From Mucilaginibacter myungsuensis (GTDB lineage Bacteria; Bacteroidota; Bacteroidia; Sphingobacteriales; Sphingobacteriaceae): a DNA stretch of 64,000 nucleotides. Position numbers and translations under genes: made by a program. The stretch lies in contig NZ_JADFFL010000001.1 in assembly GCF_015222005.1 (NCBI RefSeq), positions 1-64,000 of the forward strand. The letters run 5' to 3'. This document shows positions 49,968-58,650 of this stretch, in pieces. Positions within the stretch are counted from its first letter, which is position 1. Every line of letters starts with the position of its first letter. The notes beneath the pieces were generated by a model, which had not been told where the DNA came from, searched no databases, and worked only from the letters and a program-made list of their open reading frames with translations.

Positions 49968-51388
49968 CTCCCTTTGATCAGCAATTTCAATCTGTTCATC
50001 AGAGCCTCGCCGCGCAGGTCAATGTCAATGATCTTGCCTTCACGGTCTAACAAAAAGGTGGTAGGGTAAGAATTGATATCTTTATAACCAACTGTTTGCG
50101 ATGTTTTAGCATCTATCTGGATGTTGGCCCAGGGCAGCTGGTGTTTGTCGAATATTTGTTGGGTGGTGGCTGGTGCACGGTCGTCTACCAGACCAATGAT
50201 CTCCAGATCTTTACGGCTGAATGCCGAATACACCTCTTTAAGATGCGGGAACTCGGCAATGCACGGGCCGCAGTAAGTCCCCCAAACATCTATAAATAAA
50301 TATTTGCCTTTAAATTTCGCTGTGCTTACTATACCGGTCGAGCTTATGGCAGGATTGATATTGATGCCTGATGCGATCGGCGCGATGTAGCCCAGTTGAC
50401 GGGATATTTTTGTTCCCTTTTTAGCCGTAGATACCTTGGCCGCATCGGCTTTAGCTATCGTTTTGTCGCCGAAGCCGCTGATATCTGCACCGGTCAGCAC
50501 AATATCGTTACCATTGTTGATGATCCTGGACAGTACAAATTCATCATCGCCTAAACTGATATACTGACCTTGTTTAATGGTCTTTAGGTTAGCCATACGG
50601 TCAAAGTATGGTCGGTCGGGCACTACAATGATGCCTGAACGGCGGAAACTGGTAGTGGCTGCCAGGTAAGGTTTACCTTTGTAGGTAAAACGCATGTAGT
50701 TAAACTCAGGGAAAGCAAAGTACAGCTCGGCACTATTACCATGCCCGGGACTAACAAAAACCAGTTGCTTGTCATCCACGATCTTATTATCGTTGTTCAG
50801 GTAGGTGATCTTTACCGGTACAGATCCGCTTACTTTCAGCTCTTCGCTACTCGCGTCCTTCAGCACCGGGCGATACTCATCATTGCCAAAATCGCCGTCG
50901 TTATCCACATCCATTTTATATACTGGCTTGCCATCGCGTATACCGGTAACAGCCGATACATAGCATTTTAACGGTGTTTTAGAGAGCAGTACTGTATCGG
51001 CCAAATTGAATTTATTACCTGATAGGTGACTTTCCATATACTCTTTACTACACAGGCCAGCACGGTAACCCTGATAGGTGAATTGCGCCAGATCCAGTAC
51101 GTAGCAAAACTCTTGCATATTGGTCAGGTCGGTAGGCAGGTTTTTCATTACGGGATACAGCTTGCCGCCTTCATACTTGCGTAGATGTTCCAGCGTACCC
51201 TGAAAACTTGAGGTATGCCCGTCCGGACCAATGCCGGCCATACGTTCCATGTGCAAAGTAATACTGTTCACCTTTTGCGGTTGCTTAGTTTTAGGTAGCA
51301 GAACTTTTGATGTGTCTTTGCCGGTCTGCCCGAAAGACGCTGTAGCGCCCGCTAAAAATATAGCAAGGGCTGATAAGGTTTTGTACAT
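49964..51388 (-). CDS. TlpA-like thioredoxin-domain protein with large N-terminal extension
   Basis: 474 aa, signal peptide to SFGQ. Residues about 25-330 are a secreted beta-rich extension with no named family (KMDVDNDGDFGNDEYRP is EF-hand-like and may bind calcium). Residues about 345-474 are a TlpA/ResA-type thioredoxin with C373-x-x-C376 in FIDVWGTYCGPCIAEF and the cis-proline region SYPTTFLLDREG. Such periplasmic proteins reduce disulfides or assist cytochrome maturation. The gene stands alone on its strand. Confidence 0.85.
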   Translation of the reverse strand: MYKTLSALAIFLAGATASFGQTGKDTSKVLLPKTKQPQKVNSITLHMERMAGIGPDGHTSSFQGTLEHLRKYEGGKLYPVMKNLPTDLTNMQEFCYVLDLAQFTYQGYRAGLCSKEYMESHLSGNKFNLADTVLLSKTPLKCYVSAVTGIRDGKPVYKMDVDNDGDFGNDEYRPVLKDASSEELKVSGSVPVKITYLNNDNKIVDDKQLVFVSPGHGNSAELYFAFPEFNYMRFTYKGKPYLAATTSFRRSGIIVVPDRPYFDRMANLKTIKQGQYISLGDDEFVLSRIINNGNDIVLTGADISGFGDKTIAKADAAKVSTAKKGTKISRQLGYIAPIASGININPAISSTGIVSTAKFKGKYLFIDVWGTYCGPCIAEFPHLKEVYSAFSRKDLEIIGLVDDRAPATTQQIFDKHQLPWANIQIDAKTSQTVGYKDINSYPTTFLLDREGKIIDIDLRGEALMNRLKLLIKGS

Positions 51389-51475
51389 TGTAATGAGCTA
51401 TTAAAGGTTAATAATAGGTTTTATCGGCGCTTCAACAAGCACCGCATTACAATGGTAGGAATATTTTCGTAGGTT

Positions 51476-52411
51476 TTATATTTTTTGTGATAATAATTTT
51501 TGCAGCACCCCTTCTTTAAGCGAATACATGGACATGGATACATCTGTAATATCCAGTTTATCCATCACATAGCGGGTGATGAGTGATACAACGACGATCA
51601 TATCTACCCTTAAGGGAATGATGCCTTTAGTTTCGGCGCGTTCTTCATGGGTGGAGGCGACCAGCCGTGCGGTGAGTTCTAAAAAGTCCTGATTGTCAAA
51701 GTCCATGCTTTTAATGGCTTTCAGGTCAAACTCGTTGCCCTTTTCCAATTCAAGCACTTCGGCAAAGGTTTCAAAAGCGCCCGAAGAGCCGATAAGTTTG
51801 GCAATAGGGTAGTCCTTGGCCGATTCGAATAACGGGCCAAGTTTATCATCCAGATATTCCTGTAGTTCAACCACCGAGTCGGCCGGGATAGGGTCGTATT
51901 GGTGAAATTTATCCATCAAGCGCGCGGCACCAACTTCAAAACTTTGTTTCCATTTTATGCCGTCAGCATCGCAAATAATAAACTCTACACTGCCGCCGCC
52001 AATATCTATAATGATGGTGTGCTCGTCGGTCAGGCAGCCGGATGCTTTAACGCCCTGGTAAATATATTCCGCTTCCGAGTCGCCGTTGATCACTTCAATG
52101 GCTATGCCTGTATCGCGTTTTACCTGGTCAATAAAATCCTTCCCGTTAGATGTGCTGCGCAGGGCAGAGGTAGCAATAGCTTTTACCGGGCCTGCATCAA
52201 AACGGGCTATCTCGGCCGCGAATTTATGCATGGTGTTGATTCCCCGTTCAAAAGCATCAGGCTGGATAATGCCTTTATTAATGCCGCCTTGACCTAACCT
52301 TACCGGCTCGAACAGGTGCAACAACTCTTGTGGGTCGTCGGGATCGGTCGTGGTGATCAACAGGTGGAAGGTGTTGGTACCAAGGTCCATTACGGCTACG
52401 GGTTTATTCAT
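51476..52411 (-). CDS. ppx: Ppx/GppA-family exopolyphosphatase
   Basis: 311 aa from the ATG at 52411; the TTG one codon earlier is not needed. Actin-like ATPase fold: N-terminal MDLGTNTFHLLI and IIIDIGGGSVEFII with G-x-G phosphate loops, SALRSTSNGKDFI and EVINGDSEAEYIYQG. About 310 residues is the length of the short Ppx form without the C-terminal HD domain. It removes terminal phosphate from polyphosphate or pppGpp. It lies apart from ppk1 (9052) and is transcribed in the opposite direction. Confidence 0.93.
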   Translation of the reverse strand: MNKPVAVMDLGTNTFHLLITTTDPDDPQELLHLFEPVRLGQGGINKGIIQPDAFERGINTMHKFAAEIARFDAGPVKAIATSALRSTSNGKDFIDQVKRDTGIAIEVINGDSEAEYIYQGVKASGCLTDEHTIIIDIGGGSVEFIICDADGIKWKQSFEVGAARLMDKFHQYDPIPADSVVELQEYLDDKLGPLFESAKDYPIAKLIGSSGAFETFAEVLELEKGNEFDLKAIKSMDFDNQDFLELTARLVASTHEERAETKGIIPLRVDMIVVVSLITRYVMDKLDITDVSMSMYSLKEGVLQKLLSQKI

Positions 52412-52420
52412 CAAGGGTAA

Positions 52421-52457
52421 AAATAAAAGATCCCCGTAAAATGTTTGTTTACGGGGA
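52421..52457 (-). terminator. Terminator downstream of the ABC exporter genes, before ppx
   Basis: A perfect 11-bp stem (ATCCCCGTAAA at 52430-52440 and its complement at 52447-52457) with a short loop; on the minus strand a CTTTTATTTTT tract follows. It ends the minus-strand transcript coming from 54911-52673, before ppx. Confidence 0.85.
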
Positions 52458-52530
52458 TAATAATTGTTAACAGGTTGGTGGTTTGGTGGATCTTGTCCCT
52501 CTCCCCGGGGAGAGTAGTTTTATTTCAATT

Positions 52531-52656
52531 TCCCTCCTTGGGGAGGGGTGCGGTTGGGCTGTGTTGAAATGGCAGGGAGGGGTTGGTCAGTTTGTATCGT
52601 CGCGAAACCCCTCCCTGCTACCGCTCTTTCCTTGCCCGCCCCTCCCCAAGGAGGGA
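52531..52656. repeat. Nested GC-rich palindromic repeat
   Basis: Outer arms of 18 bp, TCCCTCCTTGGGGAGGGG (52531-52548) and its perfect complement (52639-52656). Inner arms of 13 bp, GCAGGGAGGGGTT (52572-52584) and its perfect complement (52606-52618). A further short palindrome CTCTCCCCGGGGAGAG lies just outside at 52499-52514. All lie in the space between the ABC permease and ppx; no open frame is present in this 260-nt stretch. Confidence 0.85.
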
Positions 52657-52672
52657 TTTTTAGGAGGGGCTC

Positions 52673-54004
52673 TTATTCTTTATAAAAGAACCATTTTACA
52701 AGTTCTTTATAGCTCGACTTTTTGCCATACATCAAAATGCCTACGCGATAGATGCGGGCTGCTACCCAGGTAGTGAACAGGAAACCCACGATCATCATAG
52801 CTGCTGATAGTGCCAATTGCCAGTCCGGTACGCCAAAGGGCAGCCTCACCATCATGGCGATGGGAGCAGTGAACGGTATCACCGACAACCAGAAAGCCAG
52901 CGAACTATCAGGCGAGTTTAATATGAACGCGAACGACATCATATAAGTGAACAGCAATGGCAAGGTCAGCGGGAACATGAATTGCTGCGTCTCTGTCTCG
53001 CTGTCAACAGCCGAACCTACGGCAGCAAACAAGGCCGCGTAAAGCATAAAGCCACTCAGGAAATAAAAGATGAACCACGACAGGATATAACCAAAATCAA
53101 TGGTCTGCAAGCTTTCATAAAAACCTAATGCTGGACTTTTAGGGGCTACGGGTTGCGCGTCCTCTACCTGAGGGGTTTGATCGGTGTTCTTTTTAACCGT
53201 CTGCTCGGTCTTGGCTGGCGCATCGTTCTTAGCGATCATTTTGCCGGCTATTATAGTTACCCCGCTGGACAATACGATCCACAACAAGAACTGCGTCAGC
53301 CCGACCATGCCAATACCAAGGATCTTACCCAACATCAATTGAAACGGTTTTACCGACGATACGATCACCTCGATAATTCGGTTGGTCTTTTCTTCGATCA
53401 CGCCGCGCATCACTTGCGATCCGTAGATCAGTAGTGCAATGTAGATCATGATCGCGCCTGTGATCCCGGCGCCGTAAGCAGCGCCCACGCTGCTGTCTTT
53501 TTCGCCGCTATCGCTAAGTTCAATGGCTTTTATGTTGATATCGGGTTTAATTGCGTTCAGTTTGGCCGTATCTATACCAGCTTTTACAATGGCATCGTCT
53601 TCGGCAATGCGGGTCATTTGCCTTTCGATGGTGCTGGTTATGGTGAAATTGGGCTTTGTTTTAGATAGGATCTGCACGCCGCCATTTTTAACGGCATCAG
53701 CAGGGATCACCAAAAGAAAGTCGGGCGTTAACTTCAACTCGGCTTTAGCCTCGGCTAATGTGCCCTTAGCGGGCGAGAAGTAAAGGTTTGAATTGTCTTT
53801 AAACTTGCCGGCAAAAATTCCGCTCTCGTCTTTTACGTTGATGATGTGTTTAGCATTTATCTCGTCGCTATTGGCGTAGATCAACGCTATAACCGCATAC
53901 ATGGCCAACAATAAGCCGGGCACCAATAGGGTGCTCACCAAAAATGCCTTCTTTTTTACGCGCACTAAATATTCGCGCTGGATGATAAGGAAAACTTTAT
54001 TCAT
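52673..54004 (-). CDS. ABC-2 type exporter permease (NatB-like)
   Basis: 443 aa. A first membrane helix near residues 20-42 is followed by a large periplasmic part (about 45-175), then five or so more helices (ITGAIMIYIALLIYGSQVM; ILGIGMVGLTQFLLWIVL; FIFYFLSGFMLYAALFAAVGSAV and further). The motif VMRGVIEEKTNRIIEVIVSSVKPFQLMLGKILG is typical of the ABC-2/NatB group, which export sodium, drugs or peptides. It overlaps the ATPase gene by 8 nt, so the pair forms one exporter. The substrate cannot be inferred. Confidence 0.9.
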   Translation of the reverse strand: MNKVFLIIQREYLVRVKKKAFLVSTLLVPGLLLAMYAVIALIYANSDEINAKHIINVKDESGIFAGKFKDNSNLYFSPAKGTLAEAKAELKLTPDFLLVIPADAVKNGGVQILSKTKPNFTITSTIERQMTRIAEDDAIVKAGIDTAKLNAIKPDINIKAIELSDSGEKDSSVGAAYGAGITGAIMIYIALLIYGSQVMRGVIEEKTNRIIEVIVSSVKPFQLMLGKILGIGMVGLTQFLLWIVLSSGVTIIAGKMIAKNDAPAKTEQTVKKNTDQTPQVEDAQPVAPKSPALGFYESLQTIDFGYILSWFIFYFLSGFMLYAALFAAVGSAVDSETETQQFMFPLTLPLLFTYMMSFAFILNSPDSSLAFWLSVIPFTAPIAMMVRLPFGVPDWQLALSAAMMIVGFLFTTWVAARIYRVGILMYGKKSSYKELVKWFFYKE

Positions 54005-54911
54005 GTTTGTCGGCTGTCTGATTAACGTTACGGATAAATACTTCGTTCATGCTTGGGATAACTTCCTGTAGCATGGTGATCTGGGCTTTGGGCAACAGGT
54101 ACTGTAACACATCGTTTGATGATGTACCGTCCAGTTTAAAGCGGATAGTGTGGCCATCAATGCCGCTGGTCTCGTCCAATAATTGGAAGGGCTGGTTGCC
54201 ATCAAAGGTCAGCTTATCGCCTGCATACTCCAACACGAAAGTATCGTTACGGTACGAGTTGCGGATATCGCGTACCTTGCCATCCAATATCTTCTTAGAC
54301 TTATGGATCAACGCTATGCCGCTGCACATTTCCTCTACCGATTCCATCCGGTGCGTGCTGAACAGGATGGTAGCGCCTTTGGCATTCAATTCCAGTATCT
54401 CGTTCTTGATAAGTTCGGCATTCACCGGGTCGAAACCGCTGAAGGGTTCATCGAGTATGATCAGGTCCGGCTGGTGCAATATCGTAGCAACAAATTGCGC
54501 TTTTTGCTGCATCCCTTTTGATAGGTCCTCCACCTTTTTATTCCACCAGTTAACGATCTCCAATTTCTCGAACCAGTATTTCAACCGTTTCATTGCTTCG
54601 TCGCGGCTTAGGCCTTTTAGGCGGGCCAGGTAGATCATCTGCTCGCCTATCTCCATTTTTTTGTACAGGCCGCGTTCTTCGGGCATGTAGCCGATACGTT
54701 CGATGTGGCTTTGGTTCAGTTTTTCGCCGTCGAAATAAACTTCGCCGCTGTCAGGCGCGGTGATCTGGTTGATGATACGGATGAGCGAGGTCTTGCCGGC
54801 GCCGTTAGGACCGAGCAGGCCAAATATTTGGCCTTTTTCTACCTCTAAACTTACATCGCTCAGCGCGCGATGCCCGTCGTATTGTTTAACAATATTGCGG
54901 ATGCTTAACAT
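53997..54911 (-). CDS. ABC exporter ATP-binding protein (NatA-like)
   Basis: 304 aa. Walker A GLLGPNGAGKTSL near residue 33, ABC signature DLSKGMQQK, Walker B LIILDEPFSGFD and H-loop FSTHRME. The C-terminal DUF4162-like part after about residue 220 is usual for this exporter group. It is the first gene of the two-gene exporter operon with 52673-54004 (8-nt overlap). No clear promoter was seen. Confidence 0.95.
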   Translation of the reverse strand: MLSIRNIVKQYDGHRALSDVSLEVEKGQIFGLLGPNGAGKTSLIRIINQITAPDSGEVYFDGEKLNQSHIERIGYMPEERGLYKKMEIGEQMIYLARLKGLSRDEAMKRLKYWFEKLEIVNWWNKKVEDLSKGMQQKAQFVATILHQPDLIILDEPFSGFDPVNAELIKNEILELNAKGATILFSTHRMESVEEMCSGIALIHKSKKILDGKVRDIRNSYRNDTFVLEYAGDKLTFDGNQPFQLLDETSGIDGHTIRFKLDGTSSNDVLQYLLPKAQITMLQEVIPSMNEVFIRNVNQTADKHE

Positions 54912-55004
54912 TTAAGGGGTGTTTGGTTGTGTGTGATGTAATTTAGATGAAGATAGCGTTTTGATGTTACAACCTGCCCTTCTTTTATTAATTTGACCAC
55001 CCAA

Positions 55005-55376
55005 ATGAAACTACGCGTAGCACGCCATACCACCGATCTTGGCAAGATCAAGGCTTTTTATATCGATATACTTGGCTTTGAATTGTTGGGTAGTTTTGAG
55101 GCCCATGATGGGTACGATGGTATCTTCATCGGCCTGCCGGGCAAAGATTGGCATTTGGAATTTACCGTATCCGCTGATGCACCAGTTCACAAGCCTGATG
55201 AGGATGACCTGCTGGTACTGTATCCAGATGGGATAGGGGAGTATGACGATCTGATCGGACGATCATCAAAAGCTAACGTGCCGGAAGTTGTAGCCAAAAA
55301 TCCTTATTGGCAAACGAACGGTCGCATATTTGCAGACCCCGACGGTTTCGGGGTCTGCATCGTAAAACCGGTGTGA
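55005..55376 (+). CDS. VOC-family (glyoxalase/bleomycin-resistance fold) protein
   Basis: 123 aa from the ATG at 55005; the TTG at 54993 adds four residues and is not favoured. Two beta-alpha-beta-beta-beta units: LRVARHTTDLGKIKAFYIDILGFELLGSFEAHDGYDGIFIGL with DWHLEFTV, then EYDDLIGRS ... GRIFADPDGFGVCIVKP. H and E metal ligands are plausible in the first and last strands. The enzyme reaction is unknown; the fold covers isomerases, dioxygenases and resistance proteins. It is divergent from the ABC operon and convergent with 55382-56128. Confidence 0.87.
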   Translation: MKLRVARHTTDLGKIKAFYIDILGFELLGSFEAHDGYDGIFIGLPGKDWHLEFTVSADAPVHKPDEDDLLVLYPDGIGEYDDLIGRSSKANVPEVVAKNPYWQTNGRIFADPDGFGVCIVKPV

Positions 55377-55381
55377 CCGAC

Positions 55382-56128
55382 CTACTTTACGTTGTAGCTA
55401 ACCAAAGTTTGTTTAGCCAGTTGTTTTCCGTTAGATGTCATGCCTAACTCAATAATGCCTACGCCTTTAGCCAGGTAAAGATCGATGGCCAGGGTTTGAT
55501 CAAGCCCCATGTCCATACCGTCGACATTGCCTTTAATTTTAATGCTGGTATCACCCAGCATGTCGCCCATGTTAGGCATTTTCATGCTTAGGCTAATGGT
55601 ACGGCGTACGTGTAACACATCTTTGTAATCTTTGCCGTTCACTTGGCGCGTGATGCCTTTCTCTACCAATTCTATAGTGGCCGAGGTTTTGCCCATCGGC
55701 ATTTCCGTTTCAAAAACTTTCTCTTCTACACCTACGGGTTTGCTGTCATCCAAATAAACAGATTCATCGGCGGCTTCGTCCTCAAACGATGTGCCTTGTT
55801 TAAGTTCACGCTGATAATAAATATGACCTGTGCGGGCAAACCAATCGTTGCTCAGGCTATCGTTCATTTTAAAATGAGTGGCTATCAGGTGGTAGGTTTT
55901 TCCATGGAAAGTTTTGCTTTCATCTTTCACGGTGCTGATCACCTCATCGGCACCGGCCACTCCGTCGCGTTCTAATTTATAGGTCCAGGTAGTGCCGGGA
56001 GTGAGCGGGTGGTAGCTGTCTGATGTCGTTTTGTCGCTTTGCTTGCAACCCAATATGGTGACCAGGCAGATCAGCGTCGCCCACAATAGTTGACCCGAAG
56101 ACAGATTTGGTGTTTTTAATGAATTCAT
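55382..56128 (-). CDS. Lipoprotein of unknown function (paired with 56148-56870)
   Basis: 248 aa. Lipobox ILGC near residue 28. The mature part is beta-rich and starts YHPLTPGTTWTYKLERDG, a motif seen in envelope lipoproteins that bind or shield. The C-terminal YLAKGVGIIELGMTSNGKQ matches the end of the neighbour at 56148 (YFAKGIGIIE), so the two are diverged paralogues. They lie 19 nt apart on the same strand. No function is recognised. Confidence 0.65.
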   Translation of the reverse strand: MNSLKTPNLSSGQLLWATLICLVTILGCKQSDKTTSDSYHPLTPGTTWTYKLERDGVAGADEVISTVKDESKTFHGKTYHLIATHFKMNDSLSNDWFARTGHIYYQRELKQGTSFEDEAADESVYLDDSKPVGVEEKVFETEMPMGKTSATIELVEKGITRQVNGKDYKDVLHVRRTISLSMKMPNMGDMLGDTSIKIKGNVDGMDMGLDQTLAIDLYLAKGVGIIELGMTSNGKQLAKQTLVSYNVK

Positions 56129-56147
56129 TATCAGGTAACTATGTGGT

Positions 56148-56870
56148 CTATTTAATGTTGTAACTTTTTATCTTTTGGCTACCAATAACAGTACCTGCCA
56201 TAATGATATTGTTTTCGATGATACCTATGCCTTTGGCAAAGTAATACTCAGAAGCGATATCAACGGTGGTTTGGCCCGACATGGTGAGCTGATGTTCGAT
56301 ACGGGTATGCCAAACATTACTGAAAGCTTTGCCATTGACGGTGTAGCTAATATCTTTGGCTATTAATATCCCTACATATTTTTCGGTAGTACCCGGAAAT
56401 ACGCTCACAAGGTTTACCGTCCAGGTGCTGTTAACGGCAGCATCTTCTTTTAGGATAGGCATTTCAGACGATACGTCGGCAACGTCTTCATTATCGCGCC
56501 AGGTATAAGTGTTGTTACTAAAATGATAATATTCGCTGCCTACTGTTACGCCTTTTGAGGTAACATTGGCAACTGAATATACTTTACCATTAATGGTAGC
56601 TTGCCTGTCTGTCATCGTTATCGTTAATTCATCAGACTGCCCCAAGGCTGTGACCGAATAGTTACGGACAGAACCTGCCGATACCGGCAAAATACTGGTA
56701 GAATTTGTAGTACCGCCGGTATTATTCCCACCATTATTTCCCGATGGGTTGGACGTAAGCGTTGTGTCTCTTTTTAATACGGAACCATCGGGCCCGATCA
56801 TTGGTTCGAGGGAGCAACCTGATAGCAGACAAAATAAAAGTATTACGGAAAGGTGAGTTAAGGTTTTCAT
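56148..56870 (-). CDS. Lipoprotein of unknown function
   Basis: 240 aa. Lipobox LSGC at residue about 19. Residues about 35-58 are Asn/Gly/Thr-rich (SNPSGNNGGNNTGGTTNST), a flexible tether. The rest is beta-rich, ending YFAKGIGIIENNIIMAGTVIG ... KSYNIK as in the paralogue 55382-56128. It is the first gene of the pair. It is divergent from accC, with 111 nt between the start codons. Confidence 0.65.
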   Translation of the reverse strand: MKTLTHLSVILLFCLLSGCSLEPMIGPDGSVLKRDTTLTSNPSGNNGGNNTGGTTNSTSILPVSAGSVRNYSVTALGQSDELTITMTDRQATINGKVYSVANVTSKGVTVGSEYYHFSNNTYTWRDNEDVADVSSEMPILKEDAAVNSTWTVNLVSVFPGTTEKYVGILIAKDISYTVNGKAFSNVWHTRIEHQLTMSGQTTVDIASEYYFAKGIGIIENNIIMAGTVIGSQKIKSYNIK

Positions 56871-56942
56871 GGAAAATGCGTTAAGGTTTCTGATGCCAAA
56901 TTACAAGATCTTTTAAAACATCCGAAAAAAATTAACCGGCTT

Positions 56943-56975
56943 TTGCACAAAACTTGCAGCGGTTAAATACCTTTA
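56943..56975 (+). promoter_or_regulatory. Promoter of accC
   Basis: TTG (56943-56945), 22 nt, TACCTTTA (56968-56975), one mismatch from TAnnTTTG. The predicted start is close to the ATG at 56982, so the leader would be very short. Confidence 0.45.
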
Positions 56976-56981
56976 TCAATT

Positions 56982-58466
56982 ATGCAGAAGATCCTGATAG
57001 CCAACCGCGGCGAAATAGCTTTACGTGTAATGCGCTCCGCGCGCGAAATGGGTATTAAGACCGTTGCCGTTTACTCAGCCGCCGACCGTAACGCTTTGCA
57101 TGTGCGCTATGCTGATGAAGCTGTTTTTATTGGTGAAGCGCCCAGCAACCAAAGCTATTTGGTAGGCGAAAAGATCATTGATGCCTGTCACCAAACAGGT
57201 GCCGAAGCTATCCATCCCGGCTACGGTTTCCTGTCAGAGAATCCCGCTTTTGCCCGCATGGTGCGCGAGGCCGGGCTGATCCTCATTGGCCCATCGCCCG
57301 AGGCTATGGAGGTGATGGGGAATAAACTATCGGCCAAAGCCGCTGCTTTAAAATATAATATCCCGATGGTGCCCGGTACCGAGGAAGCTATTGCCGACGT
57401 TGCCGATGCCAAATTGAGGGCGATCGAGGTAGGTTTCCCGATCCTGATCAAAGCCGCTGCGGGTGGCGGTGGTAAGGGTATGCGCATAGTTGAAGGTGCC
57501 GATGATTTTGAAGAGCAGATGCAATTAGCTGTGTCAGAGGCTACATCGGCTTTTGGTGATGGCTCGGTGTTTATAGAGCGCTATGTATCGTCGCCAAGGC
57601 ACATCGAGATACAGATCTTAGGCGATACACATGGCAATATTGTGCACTTATTTGAGCGGGAATGTTCGGTGCAACGCCGCCACCAAAAGGTGGTGGAAGA
57701 AGCGCCGTCGTCTGTTTTAACGCCCGAGATACGCGAACGCATGGGTCAATGTGCCGTTGATGTGGCGCGTTCGGTTAATTATACGGGGGCAGGTACTGTA
57801 GAATTTATCCTTGACGAAAACCTCGATTTCTTTTTCCTGGAGATGAATACCCGCTTACAGGTAGAGCATCCGGTCACCGAACTGATCACCAACGTAGATC
57901 TGGTGAAAGAGCAGATCCGCATTGCCCGTGGCGAAGGGATCAGCTTTAAGCAAGAAGACCTGCAAATGAAGGGCCACTCGATAGAATTACGTGTTTACGC
58001 CGAGGACCCGGCCAATAATTTCTTGCCGGACATTGGAACCCTGCAAACCTATATCACCCCAAAAGGCCCGGGTGTGCGTGTCGACGATGGCTTCGAGCAA
58101 GGTATGGAGATACCGATCTATTACGACCCGATGATCGCCAAACTGACAGTTTACGGCAAGGACAGGGAAGAGGCGATAGAACGGATGATCCGCGCAATAG
58201 ACGAGTACCAGATCACCGGCATCACTACCACTTTAGGTTTCGGTAAATTTGTGATGCAACACGATGCGTTCCGTTCCGGGAAGTTCGATACGCATTTCGT
58301 TGCTAAGTATTTTAAGCCCGAAGTTTTGCAGAACGCAGATGAGCAGGATGCGATGATAGCTGCCTTGTTAATGGCTAAACTTTTAGACGATAAAAAGTCC
58401 GTGAGACGGGAGAAGGTGGCAGTGGATGTTAACTCGAATTGGGTGATGAAGCGGAGGCAGTATTGA
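56982..58466 (+). CDS. accC: Biotin carboxylase subunit of an acyl-CoA carboxylase
   Basis: 494 aa. ATP-grasp enzyme: ILIANRGEIALRVMRSAREMG, AIHPGYGFLSENPAFA, the Gly-rich loop AAGGGGKGMRIV, FERECSVQRRHQKVVEEAPS, and the catalytic EMNTRLQVEHPVTE. It carboxylates biotin using bicarbonate and ATP. Length and the extra tail after residue 445 (PEVLQNADEQDAMIAAL ... NWVMKRRQY) fit the acetyl/propionyl-CoA carboxylase branch rather than the shorter AccC of about 450 aa. Biotin carrier and carboxyltransferase genes are not adjacent, so it must work with partners encoded elsewhere. Confidence 0.92.
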   Translation: MQKILIANRGEIALRVMRSAREMGIKTVAVYSAADRNALHVRYADEAVFIGEAPSNQSYLVGEKIIDACHQTGAEAIHPGYGFLSENPAFARMVREAGLILIGPSPEAMEVMGNKLSAKAAALKYNIPMVPGTEEAIADVADAKLRAIEVGFPILIKAAAGGGGKGMRIVEGADDFEEQMQLAVSEATSAFGDGSVFIERYVSSPRHIEIQILGDTHGNIVHLFERECSVQRRHQKVVEEAPSSVLTPEIRERMGQCAVDVARSVNYTGAGTVEFILDENLDFFFLEMNTRLQVEHPVTELITNVDLVKEQIRIARGEGISFKQEDLQMKGHSIELRVYAEDPANNFLPDIGTLQTYITPKGPGVRVDDGFEQGMEIPIYYDPMIAKLTVYGKDREEAIERMIRAIDEYQITGITTTLGFGKFVMQHDAFRSGKFDTHFVAKYFKPEVLQNADEQDAMIAALLMAKLLDDKKSVRREKVAVDVNSNWVMKRRQY

Positions 58467-58567
58467 TAGGGTCAAGTTCTTTCTTGCAAGGGGCTTAAAT
58501 GGCTAGTCATTAAGAAAGTTAACAAAGGTTAACATATTTCAATATCGTATATTTACAAGTATTTGAT

Positions 58568-58593
58568 AATCATATATTTATAAATATATGATT
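58568..58593. repeat. Perfect 26-bp AT-only-core palindrome
   Basis: AATCATATATTTA followed by its exact complement (58568-58580 and 58581-58593), with no loop. It lies between the convergent accC and Nudix genes, 101 and 57 nt from their stops. It is too AT-rich to be a stable terminator. Confidence 0.85.
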
Positions 58594-58650
58594 GGGGCTT
58601 GCATTACTCACCTCAGAAGTCCGTATCTGACTGAACATTCACGGTATGGA

